Notes: generated by a model from the sequence alone, not told the origin. A stretch of 64,000 nucleotides of DNA from Bacteroides acidifaciens (GCF_903181435.1 NZ_CAEUHO010000001.1:2604001-2668000), one strand, 5' to 3'. Positions 31,230-42,007 are shown, numbered from the stretch's first letter. A program made the numbers and translations.

Positions 31230-34070
31230 ATGAAGAAACTTCTACTTACCGGCTTATTTCTAGGAAGTTGTGCATTCCTCCCGGCACAGAAAACGACTAG
31301 AATACCTGATGTTTATAAACCCGTCCGTACGGAAATGTACAAGAAAGGGTGGATAGACTTCAATAAGAATGGTGTTAAAGACACTTACGAAGACCCGGCA
31401 GCACCTATCGATGCACGCATAGAAGATTTGCTCAGCCAAATGACACTGGAAGAGAAAACATGCCAAATGGTGACTCTTTACGGATACAAACGGGTCTTGA
31501 AAGATGATTTGCCTACTCCCGAATGGAAAAACCAGCTTTGGAAAGACGGTATCGGAGCTATTGACGAGCATCTGAACGGTTTCCAGCAATGGGGACTTCC
31601 ACCGTCGGACAACGAATATGTATGGCCGGCTTCCAAACATGCCTGGGCGCTGAATGAAGTGCAACGTTTCTTCATTGAAGAAACACGGCTCGGAATTCCT
31701 ACGGACTTTACCAACGAGGGGATTCGCGGAGTGGAGAGTTATAAAGCTACCAATTTCCCTACCCAACTGGGCTTGGGGCATACGTGGAACCGACAACTTA
31801 TTCACCAGGTAGGACTGATTACCGGACGTGAAGCTCGCATGCTGGGATATACCAATGTATATGCCCCGATACTCGATGTAGGACGCGACCAGCGGTGGGG
31901 ACGCTATGAAGAAGTGTATGGGGAATCTCCTTATCTGGTTGCGGAATTAGGAATAGAAATGGTGAAAGGTATGCAGCACAATCACCAGGTAGCAGCTACC
32001 GGAAAACACTTTATCGCTTATAGCAACAATAAAGGCGCACGCGAAGGAATGGCTCGTGTAGACCCGCAGATGTCACCACGCGAAGTGGAGATGCTCCATG
32101 CCTATCCTTTTAAAAGAGTTATCCGTGAAGCGGGATTGCTCGGTGTGATGAGTTCTTATAACGACTATGACGGCTTTCCAATCCAGAGCAGCTATTACTG
32201 GCTGACTACCCGCTTGCGTGGTGAAATGGGATTCCGTGGATATGTGGTTTCGGACAGTGATGCCGTAGAATATCTTTATACCAAACACGGGACTGCCAAA
32301 GATATGAAAGAAGCCGTTCGCCAAAGTGTGGAAGCCGGACTGAATGTACGTTGTACGTTCCGCTCTCCGGATTCGTATGTATTGCCGTTGAGGGAGTTGG
32401 TGAAAGAAGGCGGATTGAGCGAAGAAATTATCAATGACCGTGTACGTGATATTCTGAGAGTGAAGTTCCTTGTCGGCTTATTCGATAATCCTTATCAGAC
32501 TGATTTGAAAGGAGCGGATGAAGAAGTAGAAAAGAAAGAAAACGAGGAAGTCGCTTTGCAAGCCTCCCGCGAATCTATCGTACTCTTGAAAAATGATAAG
32601 AATGTGCTGCCGCTGGATGCCTCAAGTATCCGAAAGATAGCAGTCTGCGGACCGAATGCGAATGAACGTTCGTATGCGCTGACTCATTACGGTCCTTTGG
32701 CAGTAGAAGTAACTTCTGTCCTAAAAGGTATTCAAGAAAAGATGAAAAGCAAAGCGGATGTACTTTATACGAAAGGCTGCGACCTGGTAGATGCCAACTG
32801 GCCGGAATCCGAATTGATTGACTATCCTCTGACGGATGAAGAGCAAAAAGAAATAGATAAAGCTGTCAGTCAGGCAAAACAAGCAGATGTAGCTGTCGTA
32901 GTGTTAGGTGGTGGACAGCGTACGTGCGGGGAAAACAAATCCCGCAGCAGTCTCGACCTGCCCGGCCGCCAACTTGATTTACTAAAAGCGGTAGTGGCTA
33001 CCGGCAAGCCTGTCGTACTGGTTCTTATCAACGGACGTCCATTATCTATCAATTGGGCAGACAAGTTTGTCCCAGCTATTCTTGAAGCATGGTATCCGGG
33101 GTCTAAAGGTGGGATAGCAGTAGCAGATGTACTCTTTGGAGATTATAATCCCGGTGGTAAACTGACTGTAACTTTCCCAAAAACCGTAGGTCAAATACCC
33201 TTCAACTTCCCTTGCAAACCCTCTTCCCAGATTGACGGCGGCAAGAATCCGGGAGCGGACGGCAATATGTCTCGCGCCAACGGTGCATTATATCCTTTCG
33301 GATACGGGTTAAGTTATACCACTTTCGAATATTCCGACTTGAAAATCTCTCCGGCCGTTATCACTCCCAACCAAAAGACTTATGTCTCTTGTAAAGTGAC
33401 CAATACCGGAAAACGGGCAGGAGACGAAGTGATACAACTGTATGTGCGTGATGTACTGAGCAGCGTCACCACTTATGAGAAGAACCTCGCCGGATTTGAG
33501 CGGGTACACCTGAAACCGGGCGAGACAAAAGAAATCACTTTCCCCGTCGACCGCAAGGCACTGGAGTTATTGAATGCTGACATGCATTGGGTAGTAGAAC
33601 CGGGGGATTTCACATTCATGCTAGGAGCCTCTTCTACGGATATTCGCCTGAACGGAACGCTGACTGTTGTTGAACCGGGGCAAACACCTGCCGCAAACAC
33701 TACCAAAGACAGCAGCCCTGTCAGCGCCAGCACCAACGCAGAAACAGCAGATAATGTAATTGATAATAATTTAACTACGTCCTGGGAAGGTAATAAAGGA
33801 GATTACATTACCTTTGCCTTGCAGAACGGAGCCAAAATAGACGGAGTATCCATTGCCTTCTCCCGCGAGAACGGACTGGAGACAGACTTTGAGATACAAC
33901 TATCCAGTGGCGGCGGACAATTCCTCACTGTATATTCCGGCACTGTGAAAGAGTATAACAAACTATTGGACTTCCGCTTCAAAGGAACTACCGCCAGCGA
34001 TTTACGCATTGTATTAGGCAGTGACCGGGTGGAAGTAGCAGAGGTAAAACTGCCACAATTAAAAAAGTAA
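31230..34070 (+). CDS. Exported GH3 beta-glycosidase with C-terminal F5/8-type-like module (946 aa)
   Basis: After a signal peptide (to about residue 20) come the GH3 TIM barrel with nucleophile Asp342 in VVSDSDAVEY, the GH3 C-terminal alpha/beta sandwich (about 440-680; LLKNDKNVLPL, VVVLGGGQRTCGE), the Fn3-like domain (about 715-790; VSCKVTNTGKRAGDEVIQLYV in part) and a last ~130 residues with a discoidin-like pattern (NVIDNNLTTSWEG, DLRIVLGSDRVEVAEV). It resembles beta-glucosidases/xylosidases; the sugar cannot be fixed from sequence. A near-consensus TATCTTTA lies about 45 bp upstream. It is followed after 23 bp by the lactonase gene. Confidence 0.92.
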   Translation: MKKLLLTGLFLGSCAFLPAQKTTRIPDVYKPVRTEMYKKGWIDFNKNGVKDTYEDPAAPIDARIEDLLSQMTLEEKTCQMVTLYGYKRVLKDDLPTPEWKNQLWKDGIGAIDEHLNGFQQWGLPPSDNEYVWPASKHAWALNEVQRFFIEETRLGIPTDFTNEGIRGVESYKATNFPTQLGLGHTWNRQLIHQVGLITGREARMLGYTNVYAPILDVGRDQRWGRYEEVYGESPYLVAELGIEMVKGMQHNHQVAATGKHFIAYSNNKGAREGMARVDPQMSPREVEMLHAYPFKRVIREAGLLGVMSSYNDYDGFPIQSSYYWLTTRLRGEMGFRGYVVSDSDAVEYLYTKHGTAKDMKEAVRQSVEAGLNVRCTFRSPDSYVLPLRELVKEGGLSEEIINDRVRDILRVKFLVGLFDNPYQTDLKGADEEVEKKENEEVALQASRESIVLLKNDKNVLPLDASSIRKIAVCGPNANERSYALTHYGPLAVEVTSVLKGIQEKMKSKADVLYTKGCDLVDANWPESELIDYPLTDEEQKEIDKAVSQAKQADVAVVVLGGGQRTCGENKSRSSLDLPGRQLDLLKAVVATGKPVVLVLINGRPLSINWADKFVPAILEAWYPGSKGGIAVADVLFGDYNPGGKLTVTFPKTVGQIPFNFPCKPSSQIDGGKNPGADGNMSRANGALYPFGYGLSYTTFEYSDLKISPAVITPNQKTYVSCKVTNTGKRAGDEVIQLYVRDVLSSVTTYEKNLAGFERVHLKPGETKEITFPVDRKALELLNADMHWVVEPGDFTFMLGASSTDIRLNGTLTVVEPGQTPAANTTKDSSPVSASTNAETADNVIDNNLTTSWEGNKGDYITFALQNGAKIDGVSIAFSRENGLETDFEIQLSSGGGQFLTVYSGTVKEYNKLLDFRFKGTTASDLRIVLGSDRVEVAEVKLPQLKK

Positions 34071-34093
34071 TAATCAATACCAAAACAATCCAT

Positions 34094-35245
34094 ATGATAA
34101 AATTTATCGCCACTATCTGTATAATCAGTATGACCACCATCAGTTGCACATCAAAAAAGACTGCCCGGACTGAAAGTTCCGAACCAGTGAATCAAGAGTT
34201 AACAATGCTCGTAGGTACATATACCGCAGGAGACAGTAAAGGAATTTACAGCTTCCGTTTCGATGAAGAAACGGGGACAGCCACTGCACTCAGTGAAGCA
34301 GAAGTAGAAAATCCCTCTTATCTCGTATCTTCTGCCGACGGGAAGTTTGTGTATGCAGTCAGTGAGTTCAATAATGAACAGGCTGCCGCCAACGCATTTG
34401 CCTTCGATAAGGAAAAAGGGACTTTCAAATTGCTGAACTCACAGAAAACCGGTGGCGAAGACCCTTGCTATATCATCACGAATGGAAAGAATGTGATAAC
34501 CGCCAATTATAGTGGCGGCAGCATCTCCGTTTTTCCCATTGCAAAAGATGGTTCACTCCTGCCCGCTTCCGATATTATAAAATTCGAAGGTTCGGGAGCC
34601 GACAAAGAACGGCAGGAAAAGTCACACTTGCATTGTGTCCGTATTACTCCGGACGGTAAATACCTGTTTGCCGATAATTTAGGGACAGACCAGATACATA
34701 AGTTTATCATTAATCCGGACGCAAATGCAGAGAACAAAGAACGTTTTCTCAAAGAGAGTTCTCCTGCCGCTTTCAAAGTGGAAGCCGGTTCAGGCCCCCG
34801 ACACCTGACATTTGCCCCGAATGGTGACTATGCTTATCTGATAAACGAACTTTCGGGCACGGTAATCGCTTTTGAATATAAGGATGGAAACTTGGAAGAG
34901 ATTCAGACAGTAGCCGCCGATACAGTCGGAGCAAAAGGAAGCGGTGATATTCATATCAGCCCGGACGGTAAGTTTTTATATGCCAGTAACCGGTTGAAGG
35001 CGGACGGTATCGCTATCTTCCGTATCGACTCCGAAAACGGGAAGTTAACGAAAACTGGTTATCAACTGACAGGGATTCACCCGCGTAACTTCATCATTAC
35101 GCCCAATGGAAAATATCTACTAGTGGCTTGCAGGGATAGTAATGTGATTCAGGTGTATGAAAGGGATGCAGATACGGGATTACTATCGGATATACACAAA
35201 GATATAAAAGTAGACAAACCTGTTTGTCTAAAATTTGTGCCGTAA
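34094..35245 (+). CDS. Lactonase-family beta-propeller lipoprotein (6-phosphogluconolactonase-like)
   Basis: A lipobox ends at the Cys of TTISCTS. The 383-residue protein is a seven-bladed propeller of the YbhE/Pgl type: repeating TYTAGDSKGIYSF, SHLHCVRITPDGKYLF, GSGPRHLTFAPNGDYAY and GIHPRNFIITPNGKYLLVA. Family members hydrolyse sugar lactones. Export and the neighbouring GH3 gene suggest it acts on oxidised sugars outside the cytoplasm; that is inference. Confidence 0.88.
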   Translation: MIKFIATICIISMTTISCTSKKTARTESSEPVNQELTMLVGTYTAGDSKGIYSFRFDEETGTATALSEAEVENPSYLVSSADGKFVYAVSEFNNEQAAANAFAFDKEKGTFKLLNSQKTGGEDPCYIITNGKNVITANYSGGSISVFPIAKDGSLLPASDIIKFEGSGADKERQEKSHLHCVRITPDGKYLFADNLGTDQIHKFIINPDANAENKERFLKESSPAAFKVEAGSGPRHLTFAPNGDYAYLINELSGTVIAFEYKDGNLEEIQTVAADTVGAKGSGDIHISPDGKFLYASNRLKADGIAIFRIDSENGKLTKTGYQLTGIHPRNFIITPNGKYLLVACRDSNVIQVYERDADTGLLSDIHKDIKVDKPVCLKFVP

Positions 35246-35437
35246 CAAGAAGGTCAACTCCTGATAGGGAGAGTTATATTTCAAGTCAACCCATAAAAAA
35301 ATAGACAACAACAAGTCAACCATTATCAGGGAAGTACACTTATGACATCACTGACGAAAAAGTCAGTCACAGCCTATTCTGACTAAGGATTATCCTCACC
35401 CCAGTGGGAAAGTTTTTTCGTTGCAATGAGAAAAAGT
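35246..35437. other. Intergenic stretch without recognised gene
   Basis: About 190 bases after the lactonase stop contain short repeats of AAGTCAACC (35282, 35314) and the small hairpin GACTGACTTTTT/AAAAAGTCAGTC-like around 35356-35376, but no coding frame. It may be a decayed leftover beside the MITE-like element. Confidence 0.4.
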
Positions 35438-35566
35438 GAGGCTATCTAAAAAGTCGTCAGTCACTCTAACTCCCGTCCTTCGGGAAGGTTGCTCCCCCGT
35501 TATCGGGGGAGAGCAACCTTCCTGAAGGAGGAGAATGGAAATAGAACCGACTTTTTAGACAGCCTC
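35438..35566. mobile_element. MITE-like palindromic element (129 bp)
   Basis: Terminal inverted repeats GAGGCTATCTAAAAAGTC (35438-35455) and GACTTTTTAGACAGCCTC (35549-35566) match with one difference. Inside lies a second long inverted repeat, from about CTCCCGTCCTTCGGGAAGG to CCTTCCTGAAGGAGGAG, around CCCCCG/CGGGGG. It has no coding capacity. The ends resemble those of transposons that mobilise small elements in Bacteroides; no target duplication is obvious. Confidence 0.7.
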
Positions 35567-35644
35567 TATTTGAGAAACTTTTTAATACTGTTTCACTTGA
35601 GTGTCGCCACGGGAATACCGCAAGCCGAAGAAATGGTAATTATT

Positions 35645-37870
35645 TTATTTCCCCTTTTCTATCGTCAGCACGAACTGGCGCAGATACACTTCCTGTTCTT
35701 CATTGCCCGTATTTGTAAACCGGACAAACTTCACCGGAGCTTTCTGCAATCCCGCTATAAGCTTGCTGCCCTTTTGTACGAGGTCTATCGCCTTCCATTC
35801 TTTGCCGTCTACGGAGATTTCAAAACGTCCCCATGCAGACGGCTCTTTCTTTCCGAAGTCGATTTGTATACTCTCTGCCGGATAAGTATTATCCAGTTCT
35901 ATTTCAACCATTTTCCCTGCTCCCCATTTCACCACTTCATTGGACGGTGAAATAAGCACCCGGTTCACTTTTATTTGCAACGGCAGATTCTTTATTTGCT
36001 CCACATCACTTATAAGCTTGTGCGGCATATAGTCTGTAATAGCATCCAGAGAAGTTCCGTTCTTTTGATTATAGCGTTCGACGGTAATTGCAAAGGTGCG
36101 GTCAATCAGTGGTTTTATCACCCTTGTAGCTGTCTTTACTCCCGGTTGGTAGGGGTTCTGATTGTATGTCTGGTCAATATCAAACATCTGTTGCTGCAAG
36201 GCTTTCACATGGTTATACTTCCGAAGGAAATAAGAATGAGAGAAGTCATCCCGGCTATTTACCATATTCAATACCTCTTTTCCCGTTTCAGCCAACAGTC
36301 TGAACTGATACAGCCAAGGGGTCATCTCTTGAATCAAGGGTTTATTTTCTGTATTAATCAGCAGGATATCAGCAGATTCCTTCATGCGTTCGAATGTATT
36401 CTGCAATGCTTCAAAGTCCGCCATTTCATACTTTCCATTCTCTATATAGTTTTTAAGGAAACGTTCGGCAGCAGGCTGAATGTCCTGTGATTCCTCACGA
36501 CGGTACCGATGTCCGTTCACACCCAAATCGGAATTATGTATAGCGAAACATTCAAGTTCTTCCGCAGCATCCGGCAAGATAGTACGGATGGCATCTTTCC
36601 ACGTCTGCCAGGTATCATACTTCGTAGGATTCCAAGCATAGCTTGCCACACTGTAAATAGCGATTTTAGATGCTTCGGCATGCTCCATCGGATTTGTGAC
36701 AAAGCCGGACATTTGTCCGGAAATCGTAGTGTCATTGCCATAAACCGGACCGAGAAGCAGATGGTCGCGTACATAATCGGATACAGGGAAGTTCCACCAA
36801 ATGTATGCAGGACGTTTAATGCGCTCGTTAATCCAGGAGATACCGTCACGGGTAATGTCGGAGACTACCCGGTCGCCCGTCCACATGATTTGGATAGAAG
36901 GGTTCAGTTTCCCTCCTAAGGTAGTCAGGTAGTTGCCTTTCGGGTTCGACCAGCTTTTATTGTACTCGGTGGGGCACATGATAAGCGGAGTCACGTCCGG
37001 TTTCGTCTGCACAAAATTCTCATCAATATAGTTCAGAAGTTCCGCCTGCTTCTGCGGATTGGTTCCTTCACCGGAAATATCGTCAAAGAAGACGGCGAAT
37101 GAACGGACTCCGAGCTGGTACATCTTCTCGAACTTAGCCAGTAGTATATCACGGTCTTGCTGATTCCATTTAATATCCTGTCCCGGATGGATGGCCCATA
37201 CAAAATCCACTTCATTGTTATTGGCTACCGTTACCAGTTCCTGCAACTGCGCGGCTTCCTTCTCTGGATAAGGCAAACGCCAATTAGGGGCGCTGTGATA
37301 CGGGTCGTCTTTCGGACCGTATATATAGGTATTCATTTTGTTCTTGCCATAGAACTTCAGTTGGCTGAGACGTGCCTGATGGCTCCAGGGAGTTCCATAA
37401 AATCCTTCCACTACCCCACGATAACGGACAGAAGGATAATCCTTAATTTCCACTTCCGGCAATTTTCCATCTTTCAGCAGTTGCGCAAAAGTCTGTAAAG
37501 CATAATAGGTGCCCCGTTCGTCACTTCCAGCCAGGACGATTTCCTTGTCGGTCACTGACAGGTAGTAAGCTTCATCGCGATTAGGAATCAGGCGGCTATA
37601 CTTCCGCACACTCTTGTCTCCTTTCTCACCGATATAGACACGGAGTCCTTGTTTCGTACTTTGCTTTCCCGGAAGCAGTTCTTTAAGGAGTTCCATAGCA
37701 TGAGGATTTGCTTCTTTTTCACCTTCCAGTTGATAGATGGCAGGCAGAACGATGGTCTTATCACGGGTAATAAGCTCTTGGGGAGCAGGTTGTAAGCTAA
37801 TATTCTGCGAGAATGCAGTCAAGGCAGACAGGAGACAGGCTCCCAAAAAGTAAATTTTGTTGTTCTTCAT
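35645..37870 (-). CDS. Exported GH84 beta-N-acetylglucosaminidase (O-GlcNAcase type)
   Basis: The 741-residue protein has a 21-residue signal peptide, an N-terminal alpha/beta domain (to about 145), the GH84 TIM barrel starting [16 protein letters not shown] (150-164) and the catalytic pair Asp263-Asp264 in [11 protein letters not shown]. Subtracting the signal gives 242/243, the numbering of the well-studied B. thetaiotaomicron enzyme, to which this sequence is very close. A helical region and a C-terminal F5/8-type-like domain follow. It removes terminal GlcNAc by a substrate-assisted retaining mechanism, probably from host glycans. Confidence 0.96.
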   Translation of the reverse strand: MKNNKIYFLGACLLSALTAFSQNISLQPAPQELITRDKTIVLPAIYQLEGEKEANPHAMELLKELLPGKQSTKQGLRVYIGEKGDKSVRKYSRLIPNRDEAYYLSVTDKEIVLAGSDERGTYYALQTFAQLLKDGKLPEVEIKDYPSVRYRGVVEGFYGTPWSHQARLSQLKFYGKNKMNTYIYGPKDDPYHSAPNWRLPYPEKEAAQLQELVTVANNNEVDFVWAIHPGQDIKWNQQDRDILLAKFEKMYQLGVRSFAVFFDDISGEGTNPQKQAELLNYIDENFVQTKPDVTPLIMCPTEYNKSWSNPKGNYLTTLGGKLNPSIQIMWTGDRVVSDITRDGISWINERIKRPAYIWWNFPVSDYVRDHLLLGPVYGNDTTISGQMSGFVTNPMEHAEASKIAIYSVASYAWNPTKYDTWQTWKDAIRTILPDAAEELECFAIHNSDLGVNGHRYRREESQDIQPAAERFLKNYIENGKYEMADFEALQNTFERMKESADILLINTENKPLIQEMTPWLYQFRLLAETGKEVLNMVNSRDDFSHSYFLRKYNHVKALQQQMFDIDQTYNQNPYQPGVKTATRVIKPLIDRTFAITVERYNQKNGTSLDAITDYMPHKLISDVEQIKNLPLQIKVNRVLISPSNEVVKWGAGKMVEIELDNTYPAESIQIDFGKKEPSAWGRFEISVDGKEWKAIDLVQKGSKLIAGLQKAPVKFVRFTNTGNEEQEVYLRQFVLTIEKGK

Positions 37871-37910
37871 AAGTAGTAATATAGAGGTTAGTTATTAGAG
37901 GGAGAAATAG

Positions 37911-38573
37911 TTATTCGAAGAATAAAAGTTCACCGCCGTCCGATTCCGCATAGTCCCTTAATAAAGACTGAATCATTTCAGCAGCTTCTTTCAAACCTTC
38001 TTTTCCATTGTAACCGTTGACAATAGCAAGGATATGAGTGGTACCCACGTCCATCTTTGTACGCTCATGGTCGCTTGTAGGTGTTCCGATTCCGCCAAAA
38101 GAATCACGATATACGGGCAGCCCTTCGATATTCAACACTCCGCGTCCGATTCCTTCGAACGGTTCTTCCGCCTTTCCGATGCCGAGTTCGAGATGCGTGC
38201 CTTGTATCTTATCGGCATCGAAACCACCGATAGAGTGTCCCGTGCGGAGAGAAACAAGATTGATTAGGTCTACCAACGTATCAATCTGATATAAAGGAAT
38301 CCCGCGCATCAGGCGACGACGCAAAGCTTCTGCCGACGGACGGTAACGTCCGGGGTCTTTTCCGCAACGCTTGTACGCTTCGCGGGTGGCTGCAATTACC
38401 GGTTGACGTTTAATGTCTTCCATTTGCGTAGTGGAAGTCAGCTGTTCGGTGAATGCATTGATTTCCTGCCAAAGACCTTCGCAATAAGCAGTGTTCTTCA
38501 CTGCGGCATATACGGCTGCCCCAGCAAAAACCGGACACGCATCCTTTATTTCCTGAGATACTTTTATTTCAAA
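37911..38573 (-). CDS. B3/B4 tRNA-binding-domain protein
   Basis: The 220-residue protein resembles the free-standing B3/B4 domain of phenylalanyl-tRNA synthetase beta subunit: YKRCGKDPGRYRPSAEALRRR, then DLINLVSLRTGHSIGGFD. Such proteins may edit or bind charged tRNA, but their role is not proven. The open frame starts seven codons earlier with TTG; I chose the ATG at 38573. It is 40 bp upstream of GH84 on the same strand and may be co-transcribed. Confidence 0.85.
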   Translation of the reverse strand, partial: FEIKVSQEIKDACPVFAGAAVYAAVKNTAYCEGLWQEINAFTEQLTSTTQMEDIKRQPVIAATREAYKRCGKDPGRYRPSAEALRRRLMRGIPLYQIDTLVDLINLVSLRTGHSIGGFDADKIQGTHLELGIGKAEEPFEGIGRGVLNIEGLPVYRDSFGGIGTPTSDHERTKMDVGTTHILAIVNGYNGKEGLKEAAEMIQSLLRDYAESDGGELLFFE

Positions 38574-38632
38574 CATAACTTTATCATAAACCAATTATCA
38601 GCGTAAAAAAACAACGTTACAGACGCCGAATC

Positions 38633-39445
38633 TTACTTTCTTATCATTATTCCCGACAAGATACGGCCGGAATCAATACCCAGCCTGCGTGCCGAAAAGA
38701 ATTCATCATGATGAATATAGGTGCAGATACCGGCTACTTCAATCTGTTCCGCAGGCACTCCCGCATCAAGCAGTTCAATCCGGTTGGCCTCCCACAGATC
38801 TATATGATATTTACCCGTTTCCTTCTTTTTAATAGAGATGGCGGACATGTCAAAGCCGCTTTCCTTAAAAGCTTCATAAACCTCATTACCCACTTCAAAG
38901 GATTCAAGCGAGATGCTCGGACCGATACAGGCTACCACATCTTCACCTTGAGTTCCGAAACCCTGGTTCATCTGGTCCATAACATTGGTAACGATATGCT
39001 TCACCGTTCCTTTCCATCCTGCATGGACGGCAGCCACTACATGTTGTTTTTTGTCGTACAGCAACACAGGCACACAATCCGCAGTCGTGACGCAGACACA
39101 ATATCCCGGCACATTGGTAATCAATGCGTCTACTCCCCGCAGAAGGCTCCGTCTTATTTCCAACGAGTCTTCAAAAAAAGATTCATTGATTATCAGACTA
39201 GCGCAACCATGCATCTGCTCCGGAATAAATAGTTCCTTAATCTGATGATTCATGATTTGAAACAACCAGCTTTGGTTGCGATAGACATTCATGCATGAGT
39301 CATTGGTATAAGGCGAGCAGTTGAATGAGGCATAAGCTCCCGTACTGACACCTTCGTGACGAGTAGTAACGAAATGAGCTACTTCGGGATATACATCCAA
39401 CGATTTATATCCCTTCAACTCATTATGTTTCGTAAGTGTAATCAT
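38633..39445 (-). CDS. pgeF: Laccase-domain protein YfiH/PgeF (purine nucleoside phosphorylase LACC1-like)
   Basis: The 270-residue protein has the multicopper-oxidase_4 motifs: the Cys of [13 protein letters not shown], His in [10 protein letters not shown] and [14 protein letters not shown]. In E. coli YfiH edits peptidoglycan precursors and related enzymes split purine nucleosides. The ATG overlaps the obgE stop as ATGA, so translation is coupled to obgE. Confidence 0.9.
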   Translation of the reverse strand: MITLTKHNELKGYKSLDVYPEVAHFVTTRHEGVSTGAYASFNCSPYTNDSCMNVYRNQSWLFQIMNHQIKELFIPEQMHGCASLIINESFFEDSLEIRRSLLRGVDALITNVPGYCVCVTTADCVPVLLYDKKQHVVAAVHAGWKGTVKHIVTNVMDQMNQGFGTQGEDVVACIGPSISLESFEVGNEVYEAFKESGFDMSAISIKKKETGKYHIDLWEANRIELLDAGVPAEQIEVAGICTYIHHDEFFSARRLGIDSGRILSGIMIRK

Positions 39446-40608
39446 TTATCTTCCCAATCTTCTTCTTCGTATTCATAATCGAAGTCATCGTCCTCATCGT
39501 CAACATCTTCGTCATATTCATAGTCGATGTCTTCATCTTCGCCCATGTCCTTGAGTTCCTGTTGCAGACGGGTCACGTCCTTCGGACGGTGAACGATTGC
39601 TTCTATCTTGTTGCTTTCCTTGTTCAGTTCTTCCCAAAGAATGTCCTTCAATACGGAGATTCCCAAACCGGAAACAGAAGATATGAATACGTGTGGTATG
39701 CCTTCGGGCAGTGTAGGTTCAATCTCGTCCATCAATTCCTGGTCGAGCATATCGCTCTTGGTGATAGCCAGCACACGTTGTTTGTCCAGCATTTCAGGAT
39801 TGAAGGTACGCAGTTCGTTCAGCAGGATATCGTATTCCTTACGAATATCGTCGCTGTCTGCCGGAACCATAAACAGCAGTAATGAGTTACGTTCGATATG
39901 ACGCAGAAAACGCAGTCCCAAGCCTTTGCCCTGACTGGCTCCCTCGATAATTCCCGGAATATCCGCCATTACGAAAGATTTTCCACCGTGATAGGAAACG
40001 ATACCCAGATTCGGTTCGAGCGTAGTAAACGGATAATCGGCAATTTTGGGCTTTGCCGCCGAAATGGAAGAAAGCAATGTAGACTTTCCCGCATTGGGGA
40101 AACCTACCAAACCGACATCGGCAAGCAGCTTCAACTCCATGATAACGGTCATTTCCTGCATCGGTTCTCCCGGCTGCGCGAAACGCGGAGCCTGACGGGT
40201 TGCCGTCTTGAAATGCCAGTTGCCCTGACCACCGCGACCGCCTTTGAGCAGAATCACTTCCTGTCCGTCTTCGGTCACGTCACAAAGATACTCTCCGGTT
40301 TCGGCATTGTAAACCACCGTTCCGCAGGGCACTTCTATTATTTTATCCGCGCCGTCTTTTCCGAAGCTACGCCCCTTGCTTCCCGATTCGCCATGACCAG
40401 CCATTGCATGACGGTCATACTTCAGATGAAGCAATGTCCAATAATTACGGTTACCGCGCAGGATGATATGACCTCCTCTTCCGCCATCGCCCCCATCGGG
40501 ACCTCCGTTAGGACAATATTTCTCGCGCCTCATGTGCGTAGAGCCTCTTCCGCCCTTACCCGAGCGACAGTATATCTTTACGTAATCAACAAAATTCGAT
40601 TCAGCCAC
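39442..40608 (-). CDS. obgE: Obg-family GTPase
   Basis: The 388-residue GTPase starts with GTG at 40608. The glycine-rich Obg fold (about 1-160) is followed by the G domain with G1 GFPNAGKST (near 168), G3 DIPGIIEG and G4 TKSD, and a C-terminal tail of nearly pure Asp/Glu/Tyr (about 350-388). Obg monitors GTP/ppGpp and acts in 50S ribosome assembly. It heads the pair obgE-pgeF. Confidence 0.96.
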   Translation of the reverse strand: MAESNFVDYVKIYCRSGKGGRGSTHMRREKYCPNGGPDGGDGGRGGHIILRGNRNYWTLLHLKYDRHAMAGHGESGSKGRSFGKDGADKIIEVPCGTVVYNAETGEYLCDVTEDGQEVILLKGGRGGQGNWHFKTATRQAPRFAQPGEPMQEMTVIMELKLLADVGLVGFPNAGKSTLLSSISAAKPKIADYPFTTLEPNLGIVSYHGGKSFVMADIPGIIEGASQGKGLGLRFLRHIERNSLLLFMVPADSDDIRKEYDILLNELRTFNPEMLDKQRVLAITKSDMLDQELMDEIEPTLPEGIPHVFISSVSGLGISVLKDILWEELNKESNKIEAIVHRPKDVTRLQQELKDMGEDEDIDYEYDEDVDDEDDDFDYEYEEEDWEDK

Positions 40609-40723
40609 GTTATTAGTGATTAGTTGGTTAGTGATTAATATAGTTGAAAGTGATTAGTGACTAGTAATTAAAAAACATGCACTGCATTCTGTTAATCACT
40701 AATCACTAAACGCTAATCGTTTA
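40609..40723. repeat. TTAGTGATTA direct and inverted repeats between adk and obgE
   Basis: TTAGTGATTA-type words occur at 40613-40622, 40628-40637 and 40650-40660, and the inverted form TTAATCACTAATCACTAA at 40692-40709. The transcript could fold into alternative hairpins upstream of obgE (GTG start). There is no gene here. Confidence 0.6.
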
Positions 40724-41293
40724 TCAAATCTTGTCTACTGCTTCGCAGATTTCTGCAAAGATACCTTCCATAGTACCCAGACCGTTGATATGTTGGTACT
40801 TTTTCTCGTTCTTGTACCAGTCAATCAGCGGTGCAGTCTGTGAATGATATACATGCAGACGCTTTTTGATAGTCTCTTCGTTGTCGTCCGCACGACCGGA
40901 GTCTTTGCCACGTTTGATAAGACGTACCATCAGTTCTTCTTCGGGAACATCGAGGTCTACCATAACCGAAACATCCTGTCCTCTTTCAGCCAACATTTTC
41001 TTTAATGCTTCCGCCTGTGCAATTGTTCTCGGGAAACCGTCGAAAATCACACCTTTGCTATCTTTGAAGCTATCGAATACGCTTGCCAGAATATCAATCA
41101 TCAATTCGTCAGGAATCAATTGTCCTTGGTCAATGTAGCCTTTAGCTGTTTTACCCAACTCTGTGCCGTTCTTGATTTCAGCACGCAATACATCTCCCGT
41201 AGAGATGTGGTTGATTCCATACTTTTCTACAATACGTTCGCTCTGTGTTCCTTTTCCAGAACCCGGAGCACCGAAAATTACAATGTTCAACAT
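40724..41293 (-). CDS. adk: Adenylate kinase
   Basis: The 189-residue short-type adenylate kinase has the P-loop GAPGSGKGTQ (residues 7-16), FDGFPRT and the LID-side Arg in GRADDNEETIKKRL. The short LID without Cys means no structural zinc. It catalyses ATP + AMP = 2 ADP. It lies 32 bp downstream of hpt on the same strand; the two make a nucleotide-metabolism unit. Confidence 0.97.
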   Translation of the reverse strand: MLNIVIFGAPGSGKGTQSERIVEKYGINHISTGDVLRAEIKNGTELGKTAKGYIDQGQLIPDELMIDILASVFDSFKDSKGVIFDGFPRTIAQAEALKKMLAERGQDVSVMVDLDVPEEELMVRLIKRGKDSGRADDNEETIKKRLHVYHSQTAPLIDWYKNEKKYQHINGLGTMEGIFAEICEAVDKI

Positions 41294-41325
41294 CTTTTTA
41301 CCTAAAAATTAATTTGTATTTGAAT

Positions 41326-41862
41326 TTAATCTACCACTGTATAAATGTCGGGATAATTACGCCCGAAGCCGTCATAGTCGAGTCCGTAACCTACGATGAA
41401 GTCATTCGGAATTTCCATCGCCACGTATTCGATGTTGAGGTCTACTTTCAGCTTTTCTGGTTTCACCAGCAGGGAAGCGATATGAATTGATTCGGGATTG
41501 CGCGTGCCCAATGTATCCAACAGGCGTTGCATCGTCAGTCCCGTATCCACAATATCCTCTACAATGACCACCGTACGTCCGGTGATGTCCTCATTCAGAC
41601 CGATAACCTCTTTTATCACTCCAGTGGAAGTCACCCCCTGATAAGAAGCCAGTTTCACGAATGAGATTTCGCAAGGGATTGTGATATGCTTCAATAAATC
41701 AGCAGTAAACATGAACGAACCGTTCAACACACTAAGGAAAAGCGGATTCTTACCTGCCAAGTCGCGGTTAATTTCGTTCGCTACGCGAATCACTTCTTTC
41801 TGAATATCTTGTTCCTTAATAGAAACGGTAAATAGCTTGTCTTTTATCTGAATGGTATCCAT
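41326..41862 (-). CDS. hpt: Hypoxanthine phosphoribosyltransferase
   Basis: The 178-residue enzyme has the PRPP motif VVIVEDIVDTGLT (near 96-108), the flexible loop SYQGVTSTG and the C-terminal VGYGLDYDGFGRNYPDIY that binds purine. It salvages hypoxanthine and guanine. A 34-codon membrane-peptide frame ends 40 bp upstream. Confidence 0.95.
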   Translation of the reverse strand: MDTIQIKDKLFTVSIKEQDIQKEVIRVANEINRDLAGKNPLFLSVLNGSFMFTADLLKHITIPCEISFVKLASYQGVTSTGVIKEVIGLNEDITGRTVVIVEDIVDTGLTMQRLLDTLGTRNPESIHIASLLVKPEKLKVDLNIEYVAMEIPNDFIVGYGLDYDGFGRNYPDIYTVVD

Positions 41863-41902
41863 AACCGGTAATTTTAAAAAAGTTGTCGCAAAAATACAAT
41901 TT

Positions 41903-42007
41903 TTATTCCACTCCGTGCATCATCTTCTGTAATTTCTTCGAAAAAAGGAACAGAATCAGCGAAGCAATGCCAGACATAATTACGAATAACATAAAGAAAT
42001 CGTACAT
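41903..42007 (-). pseudogene. 34-codon membrane peptide resembling the C-terminus of a POT peptide transporter
   Basis: The frame MYDFFMLFVIMSGIASLIL... ends LQKMMHGVE. It is one TM helix with a basic tail, and the look (also NYQIAT just before the ATG, in frame back to a TGA) is that of the last helix of a proton-coupled peptide transporter. The rest of such a gene is absent. It is either a gene remnant or a small membrane protein translated from the ATG at 42007, just before hpt. Confidence 0.45.

Noticed and set aside
39898..40623. A 241-codon plus-strand frame
   Set aside because: Antisense shadow of obgE, whose GTPase motifs are complete.
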